Positions 18,022 to 27,525 of a stretch of 64,000 nt of DNA are shown here, piece after piece. Both the position numbers and the translations under genes were made by a program. Position 1 is the first letter of the stretch; every line of letters begins with the position of its first letter. Source of the stretch: Caulobacter sp. (lineage in GTDB: Bacteria; Pseudomonadota; Alphaproteobacteria; Caulobacterales; Caulobacteraceae); contig WGLL01000011.1 in the NCBI GenBank assembly GCA_016125585.1, positions 186,001 to 250,000 on the forward strand. The letters are read 5' to 3'. The notes beneath the pieces were generated by a model, which saw only the letters and a program-made list of their open reading frames with translations, searched no databases and was not told where the DNA came from.

Positions 18022-19019
18022 AGCGCCGCGCCTTTCTCGCCTCCCTGACCGCCCTCGGCGGCTGCGCGCCGCTGATGGTGCAGGAACCCCTGGCGCCGCC
18101 GCGGACCTTTGCCGGGCCCAGTCTGGAACCGGACAGCTTCATCAGCTTCGACGGCGCCCGGCTGGGGCTGACCGTCTGGCCGACGCCGGGCGAGCCGGAC
18201 GCGGTCATCGTCGGGCTGCACGGCATGAACGACTACGCCAACGCCTTTCACCTGGCTGCGCCGGTCTGGGTGGCGCGGGGGATCGCCACCTACGCCTTCG
18301 ATCAGCGGGGATTCGGCCGCTCGGTCGGGCGGGGCGTCTGGGCCGGCGAGGACCTGATGACCGAGGATCTGCGGGTCTTCGCCGACCTCGTCAGGGCGCG
18401 CCATCCGGGCAAGCCGCTGGTGGTCGTCGGCGAAAGCATGGGCGGGGCGACGGCGATCTGCGCGTTTGCCTCGGAACGGCCACCGGCCGCCGACCGGCTC
18501 GTTCTGCTGGCCCCGGCGGTATGGGGTTGGTCGAGCCAGCCGTTGCCCAACAAGACCCTGCTCTGGCTGACTGCCCGCCTGACGCCGGCAAAGCCGGTCG
18601 AGCCGCCGGACTGGTTGACAACCTCCATTCAACCCTCGGACAACACAGAGGAACTGATCGCCATGGGGCGTGATCCCCTGATGATCTGGGGGGCGCGGCC
18701 GGACACTGTCCTCGGCCTGGTCAACATGATGGAATCTGCCTGGGCCGGAACCCGCCGGATCCGCGCGCCGACCGCATACCTCTATGGCGCCCGCGATCAG
18801 GTCATTCCGGCGGAGCCCAGCCGTCAGGCCGCTGCACGGCTGCCCGGGGGCGATCTGACAGCCTTCTATGAAGAGGGTTATCATCTGCTGCTGAGGGATC
18901 GCCAGCGGCAGAGCGTGTTCGACGATGTCGCCAGCTTCGTGCTCGATCCCCAGGAGCCCTTGCCGTCGGGCGCGCCGCCAATTCCGCCGCCCTTCCGGTC
19001 GAACCTTTCCCGGAGTTGA
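18018..19019 (+). CDS. Lipoprotein alpha/beta hydrolase (lysophospholipase-like)
   Basis: 333 residues from the ATG at 18018 that overlaps the preceding stop. MKRRAFLASLTALGGC gives a lipobox with Cys16. The hydrolase core has the nucleophile elbow VVVGESMGG (Ser140), the oxyanion segment GLHGMNDY, the acid in YLYGARDQVIPAE and the histidine in EEGYHLLLRD. It resembles monoacylglycerol lipase/lysophospholipase proteins. Likely acts in the periplasm or outer membrane on lipid esters, by inference. Confidence 0.88.
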   Translation: MKRRAFLASLTALGGCAPLMVQEPLAPPRTFAGPSLEPDSFISFDGARLGLTVWPTPGEPDAVIVGLHGMNDYANAFHLAAPVWVARGIATYAFDQRGFGRSVGRGVWAGEDLMTEDLRVFADLVRARHPGKPLVVVGESMGGATAICAFASERPPAADRLVLLAPAVWGWSSQPLPNKTLLWLTARLTPAKPVEPPDWLTTSIQPSDNTEELIAMGRDPLMIWGARPDTVLGLVNMMESAWAGTRRIRAPTAYLYGARDQVIPAEPSRQAAARLPGGDLTAFYEEGYHLLLRDRQRQSVFDDVASFVLDPQEPLPSGAPPIPPPFRSNLSRS

Positions 19020-19093
19020 GGGTTGTGAGGCGAAGCCGTGCGGCGTAAAGCGCCATCGCGCACATCACTTCCCGCAAACGCAAAGTTCCCGGC

Positions 19094-20155
19094 ATGACCC
19101 TCTTCGATTCTCCCGCCTTCGAAGGCCATGAAGGCGTCCACGCCTTTTGCGACGAGGCGGCGGGTCTCAAGACCATCATCGCCGTCCACTCGACCACTCT
19201 CGGCCCCGCCGCCGGCGGCTGCCGGATGTGGCCCTACGAGAGCGCCGAGGCGGCCCTGACCGACGCCCTGCGGCTGTCGCGGGCCATGTCGTTCAAGAAC
19301 GCCATGGCCGGTCTGGAGCTGGGCGGCGGCAAGTCGGTGATCATCGGCGATTCCCGCACCCAGAAGACGCCGGCGCTGTTCCAGGCCTTCGGGCGGTCGG
19401 TCGAGAGCCTGGGCGGGCGATACTGGACGGCCGAGGACGTCGGCGTCTCGCCGGACGACCTGATGGAGGCCCGCAAGGAGACCCGCTTCGTCGCCGGTCT
19501 CGAGGGCCATGCCGCCGCGTCCGGCGATCCCAGCCCTGTGACCGCTGAAGGCGTCTTTCGCGGCATCCGCCTCTGTGTGGAGCGGGCCTACGGCCAGGAC
19601 CTGAATGGCGTGACGGTGGCGCTTCAGGGGGTCGGCCATGTCGGCGGCTATCTGGCCGACAAGCTGCATGCGGCCGGCGCCAAACTGATCGTCACGGATG
19701 TCAACCAGACCGCGCTGCGGGAGGTCGCCGCCCGCACCGGCGCGACCATCGTGGCGCCCGACGCGATCTTCGACGTCGAGGCCGAGGTCTTCGCGCCCTG
19801 CGCGCTCGGCGGCGCGATCAACGTCGAGACCCTGGGCCGGCTCAAGGGCCGGGTGGTCGCCGGCGCCGCCAACAACCAGCTGGCCACGCCCGAGATCGGC
19901 CGCGCCCTGTTCGACAAGGGGCTGCTCTACGCCCCCGACTATGTGATCAACGGCGGCGGCATCATCAATGTCGCCGCTGAAATCCTGGGGCTGGAAGCGG
20001 GTCTGGCCTTCGACCAGGCTTGGGTCGACGCCAAGCTCGATCGTCTTGCGCTGACCCTGGCCGAGGTTCTCGACCGGGCGGCGGCTGACGGCCGGCCGAC
20101 CCATGAGATCGCCAATGAGATGGCGCGCGAACGGATCGCCGCCGGGCGGGGGTGA
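19094..20155 (+). CDS. Glu/Leu/Phe/Val-type amino acid dehydrogenase
   Basis: 353 residues. The dimerisation domain contains GPAAGGCRMWPYES..AALTDALRLSRAMSFKNAMAGLELGGGKSVI with the catalytic lysines, and the NAD-binding domain starts GVTVALQGVGHVGGYLADKLHAAGAKLIVTDVN. This is the leucine/valine dehydrogenase branch, which oxidatively deaminates branched-chain amino acids to 2-oxo acids with NAD+. The exact amino acid is not certain. Length is normal. Confidence 0.93.
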   Translation: MTLFDSPAFEGHEGVHAFCDEAAGLKTIIAVHSTTLGPAAGGCRMWPYESAEAALTDALRLSRAMSFKNAMAGLELGGGKSVIIGDSRTQKTPALFQAFGRSVESLGGRYWTAEDVGVSPDDLMEARKETRFVAGLEGHAAASGDPSPVTAEGVFRGIRLCVERAYGQDLNGVTVALQGVGHVGGYLADKLHAAGAKLIVTDVNQTALREVAARTGATIVAPDAIFDVEAEVFAPCALGGAINVETLGRLKGRVVAGAANNQLATPEIGRALFDKGLLYAPDYVINGGGIINVAAEILGLEAGLAFDQAWVDAKLDRLALTLAEVLDRAAADGRPTHEIANEMARERIAAGRG

Positions 20156-20206
20156 GGTCCGGCCTTCGCCCGGAGTCTTGGCGTTGTTCCGCGCCGAACT
20201 GCGCCA

Positions 20207-21244
20207 TCAGGCCGGCGACGAGCTCGGGCTCTCCGGGGAGAACAGGCGGCAGCCGTCAGGGTCCAGGGCGACCTGCACCGTCTGATTGACGGCCGGGGCC
20301 TGATCAAGCGGCGCGCGGGCTCTGGCCCTGACCCCGCCGGCCTCAAGGATGAGGGCCATGTGGTCGCCCGCGAACCGGGACTCGACGACCAGGGCCGGGG
20401 CCCCCTCATCGACCAGCATCAGGGCCTCGGGTCGCGCCATGACGACGTCACCGTCATGGTCGGCGGCCACGGCGCCAAAGGCGGTGACCGCCATGCCGCC
20501 GGCCACTCGCGCCGGCAGGGCGTTCAGATCCCCCAGCAGACCCGCAGCGAGAAGCGAGACCGGTTTCAGATAGCAATCGCGCGGCGAGCCGGTCTGGACG
20601 ATGGCGCCCCGGTGCATCAGGGCCAGGTCGTCCGCCATCAGCATGGCCTCTTCCGCATCATGGGTGACGATCAGAACGGTGCTTCCGGCCGCGCGCAGGG
20701 CGGCGAGGGCGGCGTCGCGCACATCGGCCTTCAGCGGGCCGTCGAGGCCGGAAAACGGCTCGTCCAGCAGAAGGACGGACGGTTCGCGGGCCAACGCCCT
20801 GGCCAGGGCCACCCGCTGCCGCTCGCCGCCCGAAAGGGAGCGGGGATGGGCCGTCGCGCGATGGTCGAGCCTCACCCGCGCGAGTTCGGCCTCGACGCGG
20901 GCCGTCCGCTCGGGCGGGGCGAGGCTTTGCAGGCCAAAGGCGACGTTCTCGCGGACCGTCAGATGCGGAAACAGCGCGTAGTCCTGAAACACCAGTCCGA
21001 TGTCCCGCGCCTCGGCCTTCACATGCACGGCGGGGGCCGAAAGAACCCGGCCGCCGAGGTGGATTTCGCCGTCATCGGCCGGTTCCAGTCCGGCGATCAA
21101 CCGCAGCAGGGTGCTCTTGCCGCAGCCCGAGGGGCCGAGCAGGCAGGTGATGCGGCCGGCGCCCAGTGTCAGGGTCACGCCGTTCACCGCCCGGATCGAC
21201 CCGTAGCGACGCGCGACGCCGCGAAGCTCAAGCACCGGCCTCAT
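20207..21244 (-). CDS. ABC transporter ATP-binding protein (iron/thiamine-type)
   Basis: 345 residues from the ATG at 21244. Walker A GPSGCGKST, signature LSGGERQRVALARAL, Walker B VLLLDEPFSGLD and H-loop VTHDAEEA are all intact, and the C-terminal 100 residues look like a TOBE regulatory domain, as in Fe3+ (FbpC), thiamine or molybdate importers. No permease or binding-protein gene is nearby. Instead its start overlaps the stop of an MFS gene (ATGA), an unusual coupling. It may supply a permease encoded elsewhere. Confidence 0.92.
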   Translation of the reverse strand: MRPVLELRGVARRYGSIRAVNGVTLTLGAGRITCLLGPSGCGKSTLLRLIAGLEPADDGEIHLGGRVLSAPAVHVKAEARDIGLVFQDYALFPHLTVRENVAFGLQSLAPPERTARVEAELARVRLDHRATAHPRSLSGGERQRVALARALAREPSVLLLDEPFSGLDGPLKADVRDAALAALRAAGSTVLIVTHDAEEAMLMADDLALMHRGAIVQTGSPRDCYLKPVSLLAAGLLGDLNALPARVAGGMAVTAFGAVAADHDGDVVMARPEALMLVDEGAPALVVESRFAGDHMALILEAGGVRARARAPLDQAPAVNQTVQVALDPDGCRLFSPESPSSSPA

Positions 21245-22695
21245 GGCGTCTCCTCCCGGCGCCGGGGAACATGGCCGCTGATATTGGACCCGGCCCGGGA
21301 ATCTAGGGACAGATAGATGGGCACGGCCAGCAGGGCGACGCCGCCGACCGCGAGGTAGGGAAGGGTGAAGCTGGACGCCGTCAGGGCCGCGCCACCGCTT
21401 CCCCGGGCCAGATGCAGCATCATGCCGCCAAAACTGACGCCCAGCGCCAGTCCGACCTGCTGGCTGACCGCCGACAGGGTCGAGGCGGCGGCGATCTTCT
21501 CGTTCGGCACATCGGCGTAGGAAATCGAATTGGCCGAGATGAACTGGCTGGCGCGGAAGAAGCCGCCGACAAACAGCAGGGCCATGATCAGGACGACAGG
21601 AGTCGCCGAGGTGAAGAAGCCCGGCGCCGCCGAAAGGATCGCGCCCAGGATGACGAAGGCCGTCAGTCCGGTCCGGAAACCGATCCGGCCGAGAACGAGG
21701 GAGACGAACGGCCTGGCCCCCAGCACCCCCAGGCCGCCCGCGAGGGTGACGGAGCCGGCCTGCAGCGGCGTCCAGCCCAGACCCACCTGCAACAGCAGCG
21801 GCATCAGGAAGGGGCCGGCGCCGACCCCCAGACGCACAAGCAGGGTTCCGGTTATGCTGGCCCGATAGGTGGCGTGGCGCAGCAGGCCGAGATCGAGGAT
21901 CGGCCGCACCTTGCGCCGGGCCAGCCACAGGTAGGCGCCGCCGCAGGACAGGGCGAGGAGGATCAGCACGACCTGCAGCGACCAGGGGATCAACGTCAGC
22001 CCCGCGGTTTCCGCCACCGCGACAGTGCCGGTGATGGCGATGGAGGCCAGGGCAAAGCCGCTCCAGTCAAACCGGCCAGGATCAGGACGGATCATTCGGG
22101 GTACAAACCGCATCACCGCCGCGATCCCCAGGGCGCCGATCGGCAGGTTGATCCAGAAGATCCACGGCCAGTCGGCCACCGCCAGCACGAAGCCGGCCAG
22201 GGGTGGTCCGACCAGGGGCCCGACCAGGGCCGGCATGGTGAACCAGCCCATGCTCTTGAGCAGCTTTTCCTTGGGGGTCGAGCCGACAACAATCAGGCGG
22301 GCGACGGGGGTCATCATCGCGCCCCCCATGCCCTGAAGGATGCGGAAGGCCACGAGCTGACCCAGAGAGGTCGAAAAGCCGCAGAGCAGCGAGCCGGCCA
22401 GAAAGACCAGCATGGCGACGAGAAAGACCCGCCTTGGTCCGAACCGCTCCGCCGCCCAGCCGCTGACCGGCACAAACACGGCGAGGGCGAGGATGTAGCT
22501 GGTCAGGGCCAGCTTGAGATGCACCGGATCGACCGCAAAGGCATGAGCGAGGGTCGGCAGGGCGGTTGAGAGGGCGGTGGAGTCGATGAACTCCATGAAC
22601 AGGGCGCTGGCGACCGCCAGAGAGGCGAGCCGTCTGGCCATCGGAGATGGAGGAGCGGGCTCTTCTGGGGCCATCGGGACGGGCGCTTCGGACAC
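21241..22695 (-). CDS. MFS drug/multidrug exporter (DHA2/EmrB type)
   Basis: 484 residues with many hydrophobic segments. EFIDSTALSTALPTLAHAF in the first helix, the ERFGPRRVF loop between helices 2 and 3, and PALVGPLVGPPLAGFV (antiporter motif C) mark the DHA2 drug:H+ antiporter family. It presumably exports a hydrophobic compound at the inner membrane. Its stop codon overlaps the start of the downstream ABC ATPase gene. Confidence 0.9.
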   Translation of the reverse strand: MSEAPVPMAPEEPAPPSPMARRLASLAVASALFMEFIDSTALSTALPTLAHAFAVDPVHLKLALTSYILALAVFVPVSGWAAERFGPRRVFLVAMLVFLAGSLLCGFSTSLGQLVAFRILQGMGGAMMTPVARLIVVGSTPKEKLLKSMGWFTMPALVGPLVGPPLAGFVLAVADWPWIFWINLPIGALGIAAVMRFVPRMIRPDPGRFDWSGFALASIAITGTVAVAETAGLTLIPWSLQVVLILLALSCGGAYLWLARRKVRPILDLGLLRHATYRASITGTLLVRLGVGAGPFLMPLLLQVGLGWTPLQAGSVTLAGGLGVLGARPFVSLVLGRIGFRTGLTAFVILGAILSAAPGFFTSATPVVLIMALLFVGGFFRASQFISANSISYADVPNEKIAAASTLSAVSQQVGLALGVSFGGMMLHLARGSGGAALTASSFTLPYLAVGGVALLAVPIYLSLDSRAGSNISGHVPRRREETP

Positions 22696-22766
22696 GACGC
22701 CTGTCTAGAGGGCAATGGCCCGTCAGGGAAAGTGGTTCTGTCGCGGCGAGCGGCGACCCGCAGGCG

Positions 22767-23735
22767 TCAGTCGCCGCGGGGAATGCCGCGGCGGGCCTTG
22801 GGAGCGGGCAGGCGTTTGCCGCCGCTGACGGTGAAGGAAATGCCAAACACCGTGTCTTCCCGCTGGTATCCGTAGGCGCCGATCTCCCGCTGGGTGGCGA
22901 CGCCCGAAATCTGCATCGGACCTTTGCGCCAGCCAATGCCCAGTTGAAGCTTGCCGAACTCGGCCAGCTTCTCGACCGACCAACTGCTGCGCCGGCGACC
23001 GGACTTGGCCGGATCGCCAAACAGATTGAAGCCGACGGCGTCGCCGGAACTGGCCGCGAACAGGAACCACCGGCCCTTTTGACTGGTTTCCGGCGACACA
23101 TCGATCTGCAGGCCAAGCCGTTTGCTGTCGAAGAGGCTGGAACGGGGCGGAATCTGCTGTGCGGCGGGGTTCTGCGGGTTGTCCCTTGCTCCCAGGGTCA
23201 GGCCGGAGCCGGGGTTGAGCGGGGACTCATTGGTGGTCAGGCTGAGCGCGACCCGGCCGCCCGGCGATAGCAGGCCGAACGGCCGGGCTCCGGGCTGGAT
23301 CGTCGACAGGGGTCCGCCGCCGGCGCTCAGGGCCGCCATCCTGACCGGAGGCCGGCCCTCCGGCGTTGCCTGAGGCGCAACCCGCTTCAGCAGGCGTTCC
23401 GCCGGATCGCTCTCCCGTTCGAGGGAGGCGACCTGAAGGGCGGGGTCCTGCTGAGCGCTCGCGGCGTCTGCGATTTCCGTGACGGGCGCGCCGCCGGCCA
23501 GTTCGACGGTCGGTTGGGGGGCGTCGAAGCGGCTTGTTCGGATAGGGGCGTCGGGATCGTCGCTGACCCGGTCAGAGGCCGAGCCGCCGCTGAAGATCGT
23601 GGAAAAATCGGCGGACTTCATCAGGCTGGTGTCTGACAGGCCGTCCGAGCCGGCGCTGTTGACGGCGACAACGGACAGGGCCGCTGCCGAAACAGCGGTC
23701 AGGCAGGTCAGCGCAATACCGGCCGTTGGCCGCAT
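22767..23735 (-). CDS. Exported protein of unknown function
   Basis: 322 residues. The N-terminal MRPTAGIALTCLTAVSAAALSVVAV is a signal peptide or membrane anchor. A Ser/Asp/Pro-rich disordered region covers about residues 30-150, and the C-terminal half has alternating beta strands (GKLQLGIGWRKGPMQISGVATQ, TVFGISFTV) like a small outer membrane barrel. I do not recognise a named family. It stands alone, with an AT-richer leader at 23760-23800. Confidence 0.75.
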   Translation of the reverse strand: MRPTAGIALTCLTAVSAAALSVVAVNSAGSDGLSDTSLMKSADFSTIFSGGSASDRVSDDPDAPIRTSRFDAPQPTVELAGGAPVTEIADAASAQQDPALQVASLERESDPAERLLKRVAPQATPEGRPPVRMAALSAGGGPLSTIQPGARPFGLLSPGGRVALSLTTNESPLNPGSGLTLGARDNPQNPAAQQIPPRSSLFDSKRLGLQIDVSPETSQKGRWFLFAASSGDAVGFNLFGDPAKSGRRRSSWSVEKLAEFGKLQLGIGWRKGPMQISGVATQREIGAYGYQREDTVFGISFTVSGGKRLPAPKARRGIPRGD

Positions 23736-23866
23736 CGGAACCCCCAGCGATCCATCCCCTTAACAAACGTTAACGAGTTGGCGTCGCGCCGCAACCCTGA
23801 TCGCGGATGAGGCGAGCGGATGGCGATCACAATTTGTGTTCTGCGAGGGGCTTTCGGCCTTCGGGG

Positions 23867-25153
23867 CTACAGTTTGACCGGCGACATCCTGGGCGTCAGC
23901 AGATGCACCACCCCCAGGGCCAGCAGGTAGGCGCTGGCGGCGACGATGAAGATCGGCGTGTAGGTTCCCAGCTTGTCGAGCACCCAGCCGGCGTATTTGG
24001 CCATGGCCATGCCGCCGATGGCGCCGACCATGCCGCCGATGCCGACAACGGAGCCGACCGCCGAGCGCGGAAAGACGTCGGAGGGCAGGGTGTAGAGGTT
24101 GGCCGAGAAGCCCTGGTGGGCGGCGGTGGCGACGCCAATGATCAGGACAGCGATCCAGAGGTTGTTGGCGAAGGCGGCGAAGGCGACGGGCGTGGCCAGC
24201 AGGGCGCAGATCAGCATGGCGGTCTTGCGCGCGGCGTTGAGGCTGAGGCCGCGCTTCATCATCGTTGAGGACAGCCAGCCGCCGCCGATGCTGCCGACAT
24301 CACTCAGCAGGTAGATGCAGACCAGCGGCAGGCCGAAGGACTTGAGATCGAGCCCGTGCCGCTTGGCCAGAAAATCCGGCAGCCAGAACAGGAACATCCA
24401 CCAGATCGGGTCGATCAGGAACTTGCCGAGCGCATAGGCCCAGGTTTCGCGAATGCGCAGCAGGCGGAACCAGCCGATCTTCTCGACCGGATCGGCCGGA
24501 TCCTGTTCGATCCAGGCCAGCTCGGCGGGGCCGACCCGCTTCTGCTCGCGCGGCCGGCGATAGACGATCAGCCAGATCGGCAGCCAGACCAGGCCGGCCA
24601 GGCCGGTGACGATGAAGGCCGCCTGCCATCCCATGGACAGAACCAGGGCGGGCACGACCAGCGGCGTCACGATCGCCCCGATGTTGGTGCCGGCGTTGAA
24701 GAGACCGGTCGCGAAGGCGCGCTCCTTCTTGGGGAACCACTCCGCCACCGCCTTGATGCCGCCGGGAAAGCCGCCGCCCTCGCCGACGCCGAGCAGGACG
24801 CGCACGGCGATCATGCTGGTCAGGGAGCGCACGCCGGCATGGGCCATGTGGGCCATCTGCCAGAGCAGGAAGGCCAGGCCGAACCCCCAGCGGGCCCCGA
24901 TGCGGTCGATGAAGCGGCCGAACACCAGATAGGAGACCGCATAACTGGCCTGGAACCAGAAGATGATGTCGGCGTAGTTGGTCTCGCTCCAGCCGAACTC
25001 GGTCGACAGGGTCGGCTTGAGAACGCCCAGCATCTGGCGGTCGACGTAGTTGATGACCATCGCCGCGAACAGCAGCCCGCAGATCAGCCAGCGATAGTTC
25101 CCGACCTTGACGGCGACGGGCGGCGCGGCGGCCTCAGGCTGTGCTGTGCTCAT
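23867..25153 (-). CDS. MFS transporter of the anion:cation symporter (ExuT-like) family
   Basis: 428 residues from the ATG at 25153. The first helix NYRWLICGLLFAAMVINYVDRQMLGVLKPTL and GVGEGGGFPGGIKAVAEWFPKKERAFATGLFNAGTNIGAI are the ACS/hexuronate-glucarate symporter hallmarks. It most likely imports a sugar acid such as galacturonate. Its first 20 bases overlap the end of the hydratase gene, and a pectate lyase gene lies just across the divergent promoter, which supports a uronate or oligogalacturonate role. Confidence 0.9.
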   Translation of the reverse strand: MSTAQPEAAAPPVAVKVGNYRWLICGLLFAAMVINYVDRQMLGVLKPTLSTEFGWSETNYADIIFWFQASYAVSYLVFGRFIDRIGARWGFGLAFLLWQMAHMAHAGVRSLTSMIAVRVLLGVGEGGGFPGGIKAVAEWFPKKERAFATGLFNAGTNIGAIVTPLVVPALVLSMGWQAAFIVTGLAGLVWLPIWLIVYRRPREQKRVGPAELAWIEQDPADPVEKIGWFRLLRIRETWAYALGKFLIDPIWWMFLFWLPDFLAKRHGLDLKSFGLPLVCIYLLSDVGSIGGGWLSSTMMKRGLSLNAARKTAMLICALLATPVAFAAFANNLWIAVLIIGVATAAHQGFSANLYTLPSDVFPRSAVGSVVGIGGMVGAIGGMAMAKYAGWVLDKLGTYTPIFIVAASAYLLALGVVHLLTPRMSPVKL

Positions 25154-26012
25154 GGACGTTTCCCTCTTCCCCCGAACCGATCGGCCCCGCCGGTTGCGCC
25201 CGGCACAGGATTGCACCGAAAGGTCCAAAATCAACGCGGGCGGCCTGCCCCGCGACAATGTCATGCACGCCGGTGATTGCGCCGGTGCTGACCAGATCGC
25301 CCGCCTTCAGCGGCCGACCTCGCGCGGCGCAATGTCCCAGAAGCCAGGCCAGGGCCTCGGCGGCGCCGCCAGGCAGGTCGGCGGCGGAACCGGTTCCAAC
25401 GCTGACGCCCTCGATCAGGGTTTCGCAGGTGAGGTTTTCAGGAGCAAGGTCGCGCCAGTTGTCGATCGCTGGGCCCAGGATCAGGCCCCAGTTGTTGCCG
25501 AAGTCGCTGGCGACGACCAGCGGCCCCAACTGATTGATCGTCGCCAGGGGACTGCCCGCAGTTTCCACCCCGACAAACAGGCTGTCAGCAAGCGACAACG
25601 CCTCGTCCGCGGTCCAGCTGGTCTTGTCGGCGGGCGCATCGGAGCCGAGGCGATAGATGAACTCGCCCTCCACGGCGGCAAACCCGCCTTCGAAGACCGG
25701 AAAGGGAACGGCGGACCCATCGACAGCGCGCCAGAGGTTTCGAGCGAAGACCGGTCCGGAGACCCGCTGTTCGCCCAGGCGCGACTGGAGTTCCGGCGCG
25801 ATCCGCCCGACCTTCCAGGCGACAACCGGTTCGTCCCAGAGGGCGAGCGCCTGATCCTGGATGCGGTAGGCCTCGGCCAGGTCGGCGGGAAGGGTTCCGG
25901 GAAAGGCGCCGAGCGCCGCGCCATGCCGCCGGGCGGTGGTAAAGGCCCGGGCGATTTCGCCGACGGCCGCATTGCCCGCATCGCTGACCGCCACTTCCAC
26001 CACGCCCTTCAT
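25134..26012 (-). CDS. 2-keto-4-pentenoate hydratase/fumarylacetoacetase-fold enzyme
   Basis: 292 residues. The pattern AYRIQDQALALWDEPVVAWKVGRIAPELQ ... VEGEFIYRLG ... LVVASDFGNNWGLILG matches the MhpD/hydratase branch, whose members use a divalent metal and act on 2-keto acids. The final residues overlap the start of the ExuT-like gene by 20 bases, so the two are co-translated. With pectate lyase opposite, a role in breakdown of a 2-keto sugar acid is plausible but not shown. Confidence 0.85.
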   Translation of the reverse strand: MKGVVEVAVSDAGNAAVGEIARAFTTARRHGAALGAFPGTLPADLAEAYRIQDQALALWDEPVVAWKVGRIAPELQSRLGEQRVSGPVFARNLWRAVDGSAVPFPVFEGGFAAVEGEFIYRLGSDAPADKTSWTADEALSLADSLFVGVETAGSPLATINQLGPLVVASDFGNNWGLILGPAIDNWRDLAPENLTCETLIEGVSVGTGSAADLPGGAAEALAWLLGHCAARGRPLKAGDLVSTGAITGVHDIVAGQAARVDFGPFGAILCRAQPAGPIGSGEEGNVHEHSTA

Positions 26013-26073
26013 CCTCCCCGCACTTTTATCGCCGTCTCCGGCGCCCCATTGTCGGGTCGCTGTTGTCTCTAGA

Positions 26074-26087
26074 GGAAACCGGTGTCA
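26074..26087. promoter_or_regulatory. LacI-type operator candidate between hydratase and pectate lyase
   Basis: GGAAACCGGTGTCA is centred on CCGG and is nearly palindromic (GACACCGGTTTC on the other strand). CG-centred dyads of this form are typical of LacI-family sites for sugar utilisation genes. It sits in the 130-bp divergent gap, so it could control both directions. The binding protein is not encoded in the window. Confidence 0.5.
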
Positions 26088-26142
26088 TTTTCAATCCGCA
26101 GACGGTCAAAAGGCTGCCGCGTGGTCATCGGGGAGAGAAGAT

Positions 26143-27513
26143 ATGGTGTGGAAACAAAAGCTTACCGTCCTTTGCGCGATGATCTTCGCAGCTGTCGCGC
26201 CCATCAACGGTTCCTTCGCTTCCGGCGCTGAGTCGAGCGGACGGACCGAGACGGCGCCCCTGGCGTTTCCCGGGGCCCTTGGCTGGGCGGCGCAGACGCC
26301 CGGCGGCCGCGGCGGCAAGATTCTGCGGGTCACCACCCTGGCCGCCGATGGGCCCGGGTCCTTCCGCGCAGCGGTCGAGACCAAGGGGCCGCGCATTGTC
26401 GTGTTCGAGGTGGGCGGGGTGATCGACCTGGGCGGCAAGACCCTGACGATTCGCGAGCCCTTCCTGACCATCGCCGGCCAGACCGCGCCGTCGCCCGGAG
26501 TGACCTTCATCAATGGCGGGCTGGATCTGGCGACCCATGACGTCATCGTCCAGCACATCAGGGTCCGGCCAGGGGAGGCGGGGTTCGCGAAGAAGAGCGG
26601 CAACGACTTCGACGCCATCTCCACCCAGGGGATCAGCTACAACGTCATCGTCGACCACTGCACCCTGACCTGGGGCACCGACGAGAACCTGTCGGCCTCC
26701 GGGCCGCGGTTTGTCGGCAATACCCCGGACGAGTGGCGGGCCGGCACCTCGCGCAACATCACCTTCTCCAACAACATCATCGCCGAGAGCCTGCGCTATT
26801 CGACCCACTACAAGATCGAACACAGCAAGGGCAGCCTGATCCACGACAACATCACCGGCATGCTGATTGTCGGAAATCTCTACGCCCACAACTTCGAGCG
26901 CAATCCGCTGTTGAAGGGCGGGGTGCGGGGCGTGGTGGTCAACAACCTGATCTACAATCCCGGCCAGCGGGCGATCCACTACAACCTGATGGCCGAGGAG
27001 TGGGGTGACCATCCCTGGCAGGTCGGTCAGCTTGTCGCCGTCGGCAATGTGCTGCGCGGGGGCATGGACACGGCCGAGCACATCGCCTTCCTCGAGATCG
27101 GCGGCTATGGCGACCTGGAGTACTACGGCAAGGACAATATCGCCGTGGATCGCTACGGGCGGCCGCTGCCGATGTTCGGTCGCTACACCACCAGCCCGGC
27201 CAAGATCATCCAGAAGCCCGCGCCGATGCTGTGGCCGGAAGGGTTGAAGGCCATGCCGGCGAGCGCCGTGCAGCAGTCGGTGCTGATCGGCGCCGGCGCC
27301 CGGCCCTGGGATCGCGACGCCAACGACGTGCAGCTGATCAGCGACGTCGCCGAGGGGCGGGGCCGCATCATCGACAGCGAGGACGACCTGCACGGCTATC
27401 CAGACCCCAAGCCGAGCAGCAAGCCGTTCAACCCTGACGACTGGAACCTCTTCGACATGACGCCGAAAAGGCCGGATGTGCTGGACGCGGGAGCGAAGGC
27501 GAAGGGGACATAG
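26143..27513 (+). CDS. Exported pectate lyase-like beta-helix protein (PL1 type)
   Basis: 456 residues from the ATG at 26143 behind GGGAGAGAAG; a longer frame upstream has no signal peptide at its start. A signal peptide ends near residue 27. The mature protein is a right-handed beta-helix: ALGWAAQTPGGRGGKILRVTTLAADGPGSFRAAV near the start, then IVFEVGGVIDLGGKTL, TIAGQTAPSPGVTFI and VIVQHIRVRPG. This pattern is characteristic of polysaccharide lyase family 1 pectate lyases, which cleave polygalacturonate by beta-elimination. Opposite lie a hydratase and a uronate-type permease. Confidence 0.88.
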   Translation: MVWKQKLTVLCAMIFAAVAPINGSFASGAESSGRTETAPLAFPGALGWAAQTPGGRGGKILRVTTLAADGPGSFRAAVETKGPRIVVFEVGGVIDLGGKTLTIREPFLTIAGQTAPSPGVTFINGGLDLATHDVIVQHIRVRPGEAGFAKKSGNDFDAISTQGISYNVIVDHCTLTWGTDENLSASGPRFVGNTPDEWRAGTSRNITFSNNIIAESLRYSTHYKIEHSKGSLIHDNITGMLIVGNLYAHNFERNPLLKGGVRGVVVNNLIYNPGQRAIHYNLMAEEWGDHPWQVGQLVAVGNVLRGGMDTAEHIAFLEIGGYGDLEYYGKDNIAVDRYGRPLPMFGRYTTSPAKIIQKPAPMLWPEGLKAMPASAVQQSVLIGAGARPWDRDANDVQLISDVAEGRGRIIDSEDDLHGYPDPKPSSKPFNPDDWNLFDMTPKRPDVLDAGAKAKGT

Positions 27514-27525
27514 TCAGAGCCCAAG

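Noticed and set aside
21245..21928. In-frame extension upstream of the ABC ATPase
   Set aside because: It lies inside the MFS gene in another frame and shows no transporter features; the ATP-binding domain begins at 21244.
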